Source: Misgurnus anguillicaudatus (Eukaryota; Chordata; Actinopteri; Cypriniformes; Cobitidae). Taken from it: a stretch of DNA of 64,000 nucleotides. The position numbers and the translations under genes are program-made. The notes beneath the pieces were generated by a model. That model made no database searches. It saw only the letters and a list, made by a program, of their open reading frames with translations, and had not been told where the DNA came from. The stretch lies in contig NC_073355.2 in NCBI RefSeq assembly GCF_027580225.2, positions 19,258,001 to 19,322,000 of the forward strand, read 5' to 3'. This document shows, one piece after another, positions 21,207 to 31,295 of the stretch; the stretch's first letter is position 1; every line of letters begins with the position of its first letter.

Positions 21207-21734
21207 TTAAAGGTCACGTTCTTTCTGATCCCATTTTTTAAACCCTAGTTAGTGTGTAATGTTGCTATAATAGCATAAATAATACCTGTAAAATGATAAA
21301 GCTCAAAGTTTACTGCCAGGCGGTTTATTTTCTTTAACAGAATTCGCCTTTCAAAGCCTACAGCAAACGGCCGGTTTAGACTACAGCCCTCTACTTCCTG
21401 CTTTAATGACGTCAGTTAAACAGTTTTTTGACTAAACTCCGCCCACAGGAATATGTCAGTTGCCAGCAAAGCTAACTGCAAGCTAAGCTGCTATCGAATC
21501 ACAACACACTAAACAAACCACACAATCAGAACTCGATACGTATTTCTGAAAGAGGGACTTCATAGAACAAGGAAGACATCAGCACGTTTTGAGGACAGTG
21601 AAAACAGCGCTATACAGATAAGTAAATTGTGTAAAAAATACTGCGTTTTTACATGTGAAACATGAACACATGTTATATTGTGTACTGTAAACACAATCAA
21701 AGCTTCAAAAACACCGAAAGAACGGGACCTTTAA
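21207..21734 (+). mobile_element. TTAA MITE family F, intact copy
   Basis: TTAAAGGTCACGTTCTTTC at the left and GAAAGAACGGGACCTTTAA at the right are inverted termini with TTAA at both ends. The 528-base interior has no coding capacity. A reverse-oriented copy at 43169-44560 is split by a solo LTR and another insert, and this copy provides the empty-site sequence that proves both. Confidence 0.92.
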
Positions 21735-23617
21735 ATTGAAAGATAAAGAATTTGATTTGGTCGCCACTAGCAACACCAAAGACAATTGCAAAAAGGGTTG
21801 TTTCCAAACATGTCACACTAAATAGTCTTGCTACTGGTGCCATAGAAGAACCATATTGGTTCCCCAAATAATCTTGGTTCCTAAAAGAAACATTATTTTC
21901 TTTATATAATCTTTATTCGTGGGGGAGGTCTCACTAAAAGAGCCTTTATATGATGTATCCATATTTAAAAATGCTAAATGTATTTTTTGGTCAAGTATCG
22001 ATTTGCGTTAAACACAGACTTTTTGTTTTTAGTTTAAATAGTTACCTGTCCAAGAGTTTCAGTCATTTTTCACAGTGCAGGAACTCCTGTTGTTTGCTTT
22101 TATGAACCAGTAATGATGTTTGCTATAAGAAACTTTGCGCCATTGGCAGAAATGATGAATGATTTAGTGTCTAACCAAGTGAGGAGCTAATGTGTGCAGT
22201 TGAACGCATTCGATTAGACAACAGAGTGCTGCTGTTACATTAGAGAATCACCATGTCAAAGCAATCATCTCGCAGCATCAGACGAAGCAAGTCCATGAAT
22301 GTTTTTTTATTATTAGTTGCATGCCGTTTTTAGCAGGCGTGTTCAATAACACTGTCCTTCAGTGGGTCTTCCTGTCTTTAGTAATTAACTCTCATGGCTG
22401 ACTGGTGACGACTTGCAAATTTGTTCGCAAATGAGAGGAGCTGCTTGTCAAGCCGTTAGACTGGCCTCCCTCACTGATCTTCATTGGAGATATATTAAAG
22501 AAGTCTCTGTGGTACAGAGCACTCATGCCTTATGCCTGTTTGCACGTCTCATTTGGCTTAGTTGGGCCCAGTTGGTGTATTATCTTGACTGTGTGAATAA
22601 TCTTTGACTGCCCTCTCAAGGATCGCTGTTTCTTATTCAGACAAATGAAGCCTGCAGACAAAACGCTGAATTCACATATAAACATCAGACAAAAAAAGTA
22701 TATTTGCTTCTATTGCTGTTCGATTTTCTGCTATGTTCTGCCGACGTCTGGTTTCTCATGAGCGTGAAATTACTCAAAGTTGCTTCCTCACTGGCGCTCT
22801 GATAATGTCAATTATCTTGAAGATTTCAAGTTGAGAATTTATTATTTAGATTTATTTCCCAGTTGCAGCAGATTTGCCAGGGATAGATACTGTCATGCCC
22901 ATTGTTTACATCAATAGCCACATCGCATCATCTCTGAGATGTACGGACGATACGACGCGGCTCGCGCAACCACGGCCCCGTCTCAGAGCATTATGTCGGT
23001 GTGCCCGTACAGCCTCCCCTGACTGGAGCTAATTTGTCCTGGAGTAAGATAACACAGGAAGCCATTTCTTCTGGACACCTCGTATCTGCTTCTATCAGTT
23101 CCCCGCAATGCCTGACAGTTCTGCCCTCTGTTCCTTAAAATGAGATTTTCGTAGCATGAACGCAAGGTGAATAAACATGCCTTGATACACATCAAAAGAC
23201 TCAGGCGAGTGTGGCAAGAGGTTAACTCTCTCATCTGCTTTTCATCAGTGTCTTCAAAGGAAGAGTATTTTTCCTCGCGAATGTGCTGGTGGGTAGAACA
23301 GGGCTGCTCACAACACCTGCGTCTCCCTCACAGCTTATACAACACTCCCGCATTCCTTAGGTACACTTACAGTGAAACAGATTGATGTGAGTCTGCCGTA
23401 CTTGCTGCATTCACCTTCAAAGAAGTGGGATTATTTACTGCACCTGTTCAAATCCCATAGTTGGCAAAGAAATAAATGTTTCTGATGGATATTTTGCTTA
23501 AAGTTGATCTGTGATTATTGCTTTTATTTCTGGTACAAAGAATGGATTTCTTCCTATTAGATTTATATTTAATAGCAATACATCTCATTCATGATAAACA
23601 TATTTGTCTGTGTAGAT
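21735..23617. other. Mostly unique non-coding DNA
   Basis: A short repeat-like fragment at about 21837-21910 (AGAACCATATTGGTTCCCC) may be the end of a MITE. A GC-richer patch lies near 22930-23110. No gene was recognised. Confidence 0.45.
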
Positions 23618-23931
23618 CAGTGGTCTCCAAAATGGTGCCCACGGGCACCAGGGTGCCCGCATGGAGTCTGTGAGTTTCCTGCCAAAGCACATTCTATTAT
23701 TAGCCTCAATTTTGATATTTATTTTTTACATATTTTTATATTAGTTTTATATTAGTATAGGCTTTTTTATGTATGCTAACATTTTAAATAATGATAAAAC
23801 ATATCAACAAATAAAATAATATCAACAAGTAATACAAAAACGTTTTGAATAGATAAATATAAAAAATTAGCACTCCAGATTGTTTTATCCATTGTGGTAG
23901 CCCTTGCTCACAAAAAGGTTGGAGACCACTG
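23618..23931. mobile_element. hAT-like MITE with perfect 13-base termini
   Basis: CAGTGGTCTCCAA and TTGGAGACCACTG are exact inverse termini of a 314-base AT-rich element. TAGAT lies directly outside each end (23613-23617, 23932-23936). CAGTGG-type ends are typical of hAT/Charlie elements. The visible duplication is 5 bases rather than 8, so either the remainder has decayed or the superfamily differs. Confidence 0.82.
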
Positions 23932-23956
23932 TAGATAGTGCTTAAATGTGCAGGAT

Positions 23957-24573
23957 TTAAAGGAAAACACCACCATTTTTCAATATTTTACTATGTACTT
24001 ACCTCAGCTTAGACGAATTAATACATACCTATCTGTTTAATGTGTGCACTTAATCTTTGTACAGCGAGTCGTGAATGTGTTAGCATTTAGCCTAGCCCCA
24101 TTCATTCCTTAGGATCCAAACAGGGATGAATTTAGAAGCCACCAAAAACTTCCATGTTTTCCCTATTTAAAGACATGAGTAGTTACACTGTGCGCGCAGT
24201 AACATCATCACTCCTGACTACTCCCCCTCTCGCTTTAACTTCAGTCAATATTACTGCACCCGGGGTCAAAGTGCTGTTCATTTTTTATCCGCCTAAAAAT
24301 CGCCACGTTTTATTTTGTGCCACCATACTTACTTGTGTAACTACTCATGTAACAGTCTTTAAATAGAGAAAACATGAAAGTGTTTGGTGGCTTCTAAATT
24401 CATCCTGGTTTGGATCCTAAGGAATGAATGGGGCTAGGCTAAATGCTAACACATTCACGACTCGCTGTACAAAGATTAAGTGCACGCATTGAAAAAAGAT
24501 AGGAATGTATTAATGTGTCTAAGTTGAGGTAGGAACATAGGAAAATATTGAAAATGGTGGTGTTTTCCTTTAA
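23957..24573. mobile_element. Long fold-back TTAA MITE
   Basis: TTAAAGGAAAACACCACC and GGTGGTGTTTTCCTTTAA bracket a 617-base palindrome. Arms of roughly 220 bases mirror each other, including TCTTTGTACAGCGAGTCGTG, TTAGCCTAGCCCCATTCATT and GAGTAGTTAC. The roughly 170-base centre holds a 70-codon frame that starts in the left arm and has no motif. TTAA at both ends shows target-site use. A transcript from it would fold into a long hairpin. Confidence 0.92.
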
Positions 24574-24725
24574 TAGAGGTTTTCCTTTAGACCCTAATTT
24601 TTAGTGCTATCTAGCAAGCATGTGCATCAAATTCAGATGTACTGTAAATATTAGCAATGCTTACTGTAAAAATAACAGGCTTTAGGATTGTATTTGTAAT
24701 GTTAATATAATCGTATAATATGTAA

Positions 24726-24998
24726 GGAATAATTGACGACAGGCCATTGAATTATAAGAAAATAATGCACACCAAGGTGGTAATGCGCACGACGCGAAGC
24801 AGGTGTGCATTATTTTCAAATAATTCAAAGGACCGGAGTCAATTATTCTGCTTATACCACGGTTACCACAAACATTGCTCTGGTGCCTATTTTTAAGACA
24901 TTTGACAAGTTAGGTGTGCGGTTTAAAGAAAAATAATCAACACCCATAGAACATTTCTCAGCCAATCAGAATGCAGCATTCAACAGACCCGTGGTATA
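24726..24998 (+). mobile_element. Hairpin-bearing interspersed repeat, copy 1
   Basis: The first half is an inverted repeat: GGAATAATTGACGAC, GAAAATAATGCACACC, then GGTGTGCATTATTTTCAAAT and GAGTCAATTATTCT. A shared right half follows (TTATACCACGGTTACC to GTGGTATA). A second copy at 46680-47760 is split by a hAT element. I do not recognise a superfamily, and terminal duplications are unclear. Confidence 0.75.
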
Positions 24999-25055
24999 AA
25001 ATAGAATAATCTGGTGCATACAGTAGATACATAGATATGTGTTTATGTATATGAG

Positions 25056-25189
25056 TTACAGTAACTCAATTAGTACAGCATGCTCTGTTCAATGCCAGAT
25101 AGCACACATACTGATAAAACATATAAAACGTATACCTTGACTGCACTGCAATACACCTTGGATCAAAACATCTGTCAAATGCATAAATG
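25056..25189 (+). mobile_element. tRNA-derived SINE, decayed copy
   Basis: The tail matches that of the SINE at 48783-48914: GTATACCTTG, ACTGCACTGCAATACACCTT and CTGTCAAATGCATAAATG. The tRNA head is strongly eroded (remnants AACTCAATTAGTACAGCATG). No clear flanking duplication. Confidence 0.55.
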
Positions 25190-26849
25190 TGGATGCATAC
25201 GTACTTGAAGCTATAATGTTACTTTGGTTTTTGCAACGATATAATCAGCAGGCTATGAACAGTTTGCTTGAGTGTTTGGTATCAGTTTCAGCACGGCATT
25301 GATTAGAATAACCATTCTCATGGAGGGAGTATAGCTCAGAAATTGTTGTGTTTGTGGTATAAGTGCCATGGGCGGGATGAGGGTGCACCTTCCCTGGGCA
25401 CTCTTGCAGCTGAGACATGCCAGATGATGGGTGGCGGCATCTTAGTGATTCAAAATGAGCCGCCAGCAGTGTACACAGAGCGTTGTGCCCCAGAGAAGGA
25501 GGCTTTTATACATTGCTATCTCTTCAAGCTGCTAAACAGATGTTGATGCTGCTAAAGAGAGCATTGAGTTTTATTAGAGACTCCAGTAGGAGATGGAATT
25601 TAAAGGTTTGGGTTTTGAAAGATCTAAAATACTGCTTTTGATGAAACTGGTGAACTGTGTTGGGTGAAAATTATAGCCTAGGGGTTAGGGTTGAAGACTT
25701 AATTTTTTTACAGTCAATCCCAACAGATCTATGAGAGATATCTACCAGTACCTATAATGTAAAGTGACACAGTAAGGACACTAATTTGCTGTTACCAAAA
25801 AGTACTTTCTTAGTGATGGGAGGGAAACATGAAGTGTATGAAGGTTTTTAAAAAACATTTTAGGGCATGCAGATATTGAATTTGAAGTAAAAGTGAAACA
25901 GCTCAGAGAGAAGTGTTCAACATTTGTCTCCACACCTCATTTAACCCTTATACTAAAAAAGATACCTCACAGCGGGCCACACGCTGCAACACTATTCTGT
26001 ATGTGTGCATTTACTCTCTCTCTAGAAGCTATTGATCTTTCTCTCATTATCACCAGGAAAGCAGAAATAGAAACACAACTGTAGCTGTGAACTGCTGTTC
26101 AGCGATGAAATTTGAAAGCGTTGGCTTTAGTAGCGTTATTTACAGTAGCTTGACACAAACATGCAGTTACAAAATTGTTACTCGAACCTGAAGTTTCTGT
26201 TCTCTGCATTTAAACCTTCTTTTTATAGTTTCATCTGGCATGCGATCACACGCTGTCACACGCTTACACCTCTGATTGGTACTTGCTGGATTTCTTCGTA
26301 CGTTTTGTAAGCGCATTGTTCGCACGGAGAAACAGAAGACGGTGAGTCTGGCTTTTGTCCAATCAGAGGCCTTCCATCCCAGGTCTGAGGCTCTTGAAAG
26401 AGCGAATCAGACATTCAGATCCTGGACTTTATTTCCCACACAGGTGGTTAAGCAGACAAGGGTGCGCTAATTCCTTCACGACAAGGCGGTCGGGGGACAC
26501 GTGCTGACTGACAGATGATGGGCAACTTTGGAAGGGATCAGACAACTTCTATAAGACGTTTGAAGTGCCGGGATCAGGGTTAATTACCCATCTTTAAAAA
26601 TGTGCTATTTTCTATACCAATTATGAGTGCTTCATTCACTGCAGCAGTTTTTGAGTCAGGGTTGCGGCTTTAAATGCATATAATTATCCATAATTTGTGG
26701 GGGATTAAGACTCCCGCCCACCTGTGACATCGCGCTGTTTGAAGTCGCACTGACTCCTTGCTGTTGTGCTTCTGTCTGTTTAGCCATTGTAACACTTCAT
26801 GTTTATAAAATACTTTTATTCAATATTAGGTACAAGTATTCGGTATGAA
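25190..26849. other. Mostly unique non-coding DNA
   Basis: Apart from a weak exon-like segment at 26229-26341, no gene or repeat was recognised. Confidence 0.45.
26229..26341 (+). CDS. Weak exon-like segment
   Basis: A pyrimidine-rich CCTTCTTTTTATAG precedes it and ACG|GTGAGT follows. One frame stays open for all 113 bases (37 codons) while the other two are closed. The peptide is rich in H, F and R and matches nothing I recognise. A chance combination of splice-like signals is as likely as a real exon. Confidence 0.15.
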
Positions 26850-26973
26850 TACATACTCTGTGTATGTTTCGATAATTGTTCTGAATCTGATCTCTAACAA
26901 AATTCCTTCACAGAAATGCAATTATTTCAGGTTTTTGCTAAAAAATTGTATTTTTAAATAAAAATACCCATAT

Positions 26974-27713
26974 TTAAAGCAACACTACTGTATGTAGTTT
27001 CCATGTAAAAATGACTTACAGCTCCCCCATGTGTTTGAAAAGCGCAACAGTGCCTGGTATCAGACACTCTTCTGCAGGCAGGGGGAGGGGCGGGGCTGTG
27101 ACCCTACAGTCACATTAGCTACAAAAGTGAACGACACCGAGCGACACGCACTCACTTGATGGGCGTTCCTTGGCTAGTTTCTAAAAGCGATATCAAAAGC
27201 CACTTTGAGGTATTGTTAAGTTACAAGAACGGTGTTTTTGGATTTAAAAGTATTTATTTCTCAATAAAAGTAACAAAATATATGAGATAAAATGCCAAAC
27301 TTATCAGATATATACATAAATACACATTTTCCGGCATCTTGAATTATTTTCTTAGACTCGACCACAGACCTACGTCAAGCTGCTCCTTCACTCCGATTGG
27401 CAGTTGCTTTGTCGCATCGCTCAGCATTTGCATAAAATAGCCTGCTTGTCTATTTTGGCCCCGCCTTGCTCGCGCAGCGGCGAGCTCGTCGCTTGTCGCT
27501 GGCAAACGGCCACTCCCATTGAAAATGAATGGTAGTCTGTCGCTTTGTCTCTTGTAGCTAATGTGACTGGGGGGTCAGAGTGTGCTTGTAGCAGCTAGGA
27601 GGCTGCTCAGGTTGCAGCAACAGTACAATTTGTCCAGTTAAAAGTTGTTCTATCACTGAAATAATTTTAGAGACATTATTTAAAGGTAAAAAACCTACAT
27701 AGTGTTGCTTTAA
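26974..27713 (+). mobile_element. TTAA MITE family C, nested and itself interrupted
   Basis: TTAAAGCAACACTACTGTAT and (reverse) TTAAAGCAACACTATGTAGG bracket the element, with TTAA on both sides. Compared with the 285-base intact copy at 30106-30390 it carries an extra element at 27107-27569. It sits inside a family D copy, making level two of a three-level nest. Confidence 0.9.
27107..27569. mobile_element. MITE with CAGTCACATTAGC termini, innermost of a nest
   Basis: CAGTCACATTAGCTACAA opens it and TTGTAGCTAATGTGACTG closes it, an 18-base perfect inverted repeat around 463 bases. The right half is GC-rich (CGCGCAGCGGCGAGCTCGTC). No clean target duplication could be set, because the host copy differs from its sister at the insertion point. 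Superfamily unresolved. Confidence 0.85.
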
Positions 27714-27936
27714 GAGTTTATAAGCAGAGAAAAAATATATAAATAGGATGAAAAAGGATGTTTGTTGTTTATTGTTTGTTTGAAAGCAGAATGTCTGTTC
27801 TTTCATTTGATATATTTGTATGTTTATATATTTTTAGAAGAACATTTTCCTGGAATGCATTGTGAAACTTTTGTGAAAATCACAAAAAATGCTGGTGGGC
27901 ATCTTTTCAAAAAATGGCTGGCAGGGAATGAGTTAA

Positions 27937-29824
27937 TATGCCTTTAAAAAGGCTTGTCTGTTCAAAGTAATGAAAATAAACACGGATTCGTATTAAGATG
28001 CTTTAAGACGTGAAAGAGATCGCTTTGTCTGTGTGTGTCTGTCTGTGTGCGCGCGTGTCAGAAGCGCTTGTAGAAAATACACATATCTTTGTAAAGGAAG
28101 AAAAAGACATTCAAAAATGCACGTCGCACATGAGCAACAGGTTATAAAAATGTTCGCACTGCGTAAAAATGGTCTCCAATTGCGACCGCATTCAGGATCC
28201 CTATGGTGACAGAAGTAAACGGAAAGATCGGTTCATGAGATCGACAACTTTAGCGAGCACCAATCGAGTCATTTAATGCCATGATCGACTGATACTGATC
28301 CACGGCCGATCGATCGGAGCATCTCTATTTTTCACTACTATATGTTTGGAGTACATAAAAGATCCCAGGCATTTGATATTGGTTGCTTTCTCTTTTTACA
28401 TACTTTTGTATACCATTACACCTTCATCCAATATGCAACCCGTGCCAGTGCGATTCATCGCTCTAGAACTGAATGTGATAGTTAAGTGAAAGGTAAATAA
28501 ACATGAGTTGATGGATCCCAGGGTGCCAGTGTTATCTTACCGTATAGAATGAATACGTTTATTTTGTTCTAATTCCCAGCTGGAGCAAACAACTTTTGTG
28601 CGTGTTTTGCAAGATCTAGTCTCGTCCTGCTGACTGTGCCAAAATCCTCTGGCTCGCAGTCTCGGCCCAACAGGAAGTACCTCCTTCATCCAATTAAAAG
28701 CTATCAAGGAACAGGGCTCAAATTATATTGAGTAACAAACATGATTTACAGTAATGCATTTTTTGTATAAGTTGGTAGCTACATTTTAAGACTACATTGA
28801 ACTTTTTTCTCTTTTCAAGCTCAGCGCCAGTGTATAAAATTTGTATAAGACTTAGGTTTCCTCCAACAATCATTGTGTAATTTTATTCTTGGTGTTCCAC
28901 TTATTGAAGTTTCACAATTCCAGCAAAGAACATGATGTTATCAACCATCTCACTTACTGTAGCGGCTCGATTCAGTCAAAGAGAAACTGATATCATCAAA
29001 AAGCGCTGCGCGCTGCACTGGCAGCTAAATTACGGGTCACTCTTTTGCAAACCCGCACTCTTTTTTTGAAACATTGAAACGGCTCTGAAATGATTATTAG
29101 ATTGAAATGAAAGGGGAAGGCCTCTCCTGTGTCTGTTTAGTGGTTACTGGAGAGGCTGCTCATAATTCAGAGCATTTGAGGAGTTGAGAAGAGGTTTTCT
29201 TTGAACTGCCTGTGTAGTGTTAAAAAAAGTGAAATAAAATCTTTAGGAAAATGAGTATAACAAACTCAAAGCATGTGAAGTAAAAATACCACTCCAGCAT
29301 GCTCAGCCGAAGAAAGATGTTATAGCACAGATTTCATCTATATATACCTTCATGCAGTATTTTAGTTTATTTGTTTATCCACATGGCCATACTTTATAAA
29401 ATCGTGGAGTGATTTATGGAGTTACTACACTTTTTATGCGTTCCACATTGGTGTAATTTGTTTCATACTGTCAATATGAGTTTAGATGGGCTCTCATTTA
29501 TGATTCTTTTCAACAAAATCTCAGAACTTTTTTAAAGCTTTGAGTTGAGGATGAAGAAAGTATTTTAATAATGAGAGAAAATGATCTACAGTGGTCCTCT
29601 GGACTGGATAAAGATGCTTATGATAAGAAGTTGTGTGTCAGTTCTTACTGAAGATCTTTCAAGAACCAGGCATCATTTGTTCAATACTACACAAGATCCT
29701 CATTTATGCACAAAGCCATAGAGTTCAAGATTCAGACACATCTTACAATTTTTTTTGAGGAGCGAGTGTACTGTAAAGAAATGGAGACATGGACTCCCCA
29801 AGTTCACTTTTAATAGCCTCAGAA
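27937..29824. other. Mostly unique non-coding DNA
   Basis: Apart from a hAT-like right terminus near 28300 and a short GT/GC-rich patch at 28028-28060, no gene or repeat was recognised. Confidence 0.45.
28150..28327 (-). mobile_element. hAT-like terminus (fragment)
   Basis: Read in reverse, the end is TAGAGATGCTCCGATCGATC followed by GGCCGTGGATCAG, resembling the end of a common fish hAT element. The opposite end was not found. Confidence 0.4.
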
Positions 29825-31295
29825 AACATAAAAATCATTTTAAAGTTTTTTTTTAAAGCTGACATAACACAAGAAGTTTTTGCAAATCTAATGTTAATCT
29901 TGCTTACCTATAGAGTAGTATTTCATCATTCATATGTCCAAAGAGTTTTTCGTGTTGTCAGGTTTATAAAAGAAAGAACAGGCTTTTCGATTTTTGGCGG
30001 AAAAGGTTGAACACTTGAAGGCGTGCGGTGGGCGGAGCTGAAGAGTTACGCACAGCTTTGAATACTACTTTTGGATTTACAGCCGATGTAGATGGAAATC
30101 AAACTTTAAAGCAACACTATGTAGTTTCCATGTAAAAATGACTTACAGCTCCCCCATGTGGTTGAAAAGCGCAACCGTGCCTGGTATCAGACACTCTTCT
30201 CCAGGCAGGGGGAGGGGCGGGGCTGTGTGCTCTACCCTCCACCGCCACTTTCAGAGTGTGCTTGTAGCAGCAATGAGGCTGCTCAGGTTGCAGCAACAGT
30301 ACAATTTGTCCAGTTAAAAGTTGTTCTATCACTGAAATAATTTTAGAGACATTATTTAAAGGTAAAAAAAACTACATAGTGTTGCTTTAAAAAACTTTTT
30401 TTTTAAATAACCAGCCTTACATTATACATATGATGCAGAATCGAATACTGAGTCAGTAATGGACGAACAGGAACAAGAGCGGCAACGATTACAGCAGGAG
30501 GTCTCTCTTAATCCTCTCTTAATCCTTGTTTGTTTATCCGCTATTTTAATTTAAAAAGCAACATAATCTGTTTTTTACTGCATTTGCCCGTTTTAAAAGG
30601 TGTAAATGTTGTAAATGCAGTGCAATGCAAACAGAGACGAATAATGTTTGCTGTTGTTGGTGTTTTTTAAATTACATGGACGTATGCGTGATTGCAAACA
30701 AAACACATGAGATTTTGATTTACTTACGCTTGTGGACTCCTTAACAGGGTCTTTTAAAGTTTTGACCACTCCAATAGTTGTAAACAAGTGGAAAATCCGG
30801 CGTCAAACCGAGCCTTGTTTGTAAAGCAGCCCTCTCCGAAATGCAGCCAGGGAACAAACAAACTCATTTACAATTACATTGCTGTCCGGCAAAAACGAAC
30901 TGCATCCACGTTGTCTTAAGACAGGGAAAGCTAAATAAGGTTTTCTTTGCCTTACATCCAAAAACACACTTCTTTTGTCGAACTATCTTGCTAAAACAAA
31001 GTTGTTGCGTGCTGTGTAGTGATAGCCTACCGGTGACTTCTACTCGACGGAGCAATGCTAATGCGCGTTCTCACTCTCACTTGACTTGACATGCAGGGCA
31101 GGCGTGCTTTTCTGGGGGTAAAGGCCCATAAAAGGAATATGGGGTCAATCAGTCGTAACGGATACCTCCGAAATACTCTATTACAAGCTCAACTGCTTTT
31201 TTTGACACTTTGCTTATGTTTAGCATGAAGACTACAACTCTTAAACTGTGTTAATAAGTCAGAATGCATGAAATAGCATTAAACCACCCCTTTAA
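29825..31295 (+). mobile_element. Larger TTAA-type element, interrupted
   Basis: The right end reads AAACCACCCCTTTAA with TTAA at 31292-31295. The interior (TAATCTTGCTTACCTATAGA, AGAGTAGTATTTCATC, GTGGGCGGAGCTGAAGAG) resembles a fish TTAA element that encodes a short leader near its 5' end. A decayed frame around 30420-30500 is rich in E, Q and R codons. The left terminus is not clearly seen, so the start is approximate. A MITE is inserted at 30106-30390. Confidence 0.5.
30106..30390 (+). mobile_element. TTAA MITE family C, intact copy
   Basis: TTAAAGCAACACTATGTAGT and ACTACATAGTGTTGCTTTAA are perfect inverted termini with TTAA at both ends of a 285-base element. The interior includes GCAGGGGGAGGGGCGGGGCT and CTCAGGTTGCAGCAACAGTA, shared with 26974-27713. 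No coding capacity. Confidence 0.95.

Larger units (their letters stand above)
26850..27936 (+). mobile_element. TTAA MITE family D, left-truncated, hosting a nest
   Basis: Outer blocks (TCTGAATCTGATCTCTAACA on the left; TCTGTTCTTTCATTTGATAT, TTGTGAAAATCACAAAAAAT and GGCTGGCAGGGAATGAGTTA on the right) match the intact copies at 52818-53242 and 58210-58631. The right TTAA is at 27933-27936. The left terminus present in the other copies is absent. The match is broken by the element at 26974-27713, which is itself interrupted. Confidence 0.82.

Noticed and set aside
25326..25345. Third copy of the tRNA-type SINE, from the phrase GTATAGCTCAG
   Set aside because: Only a dozen bases match; no B box or tail follows.
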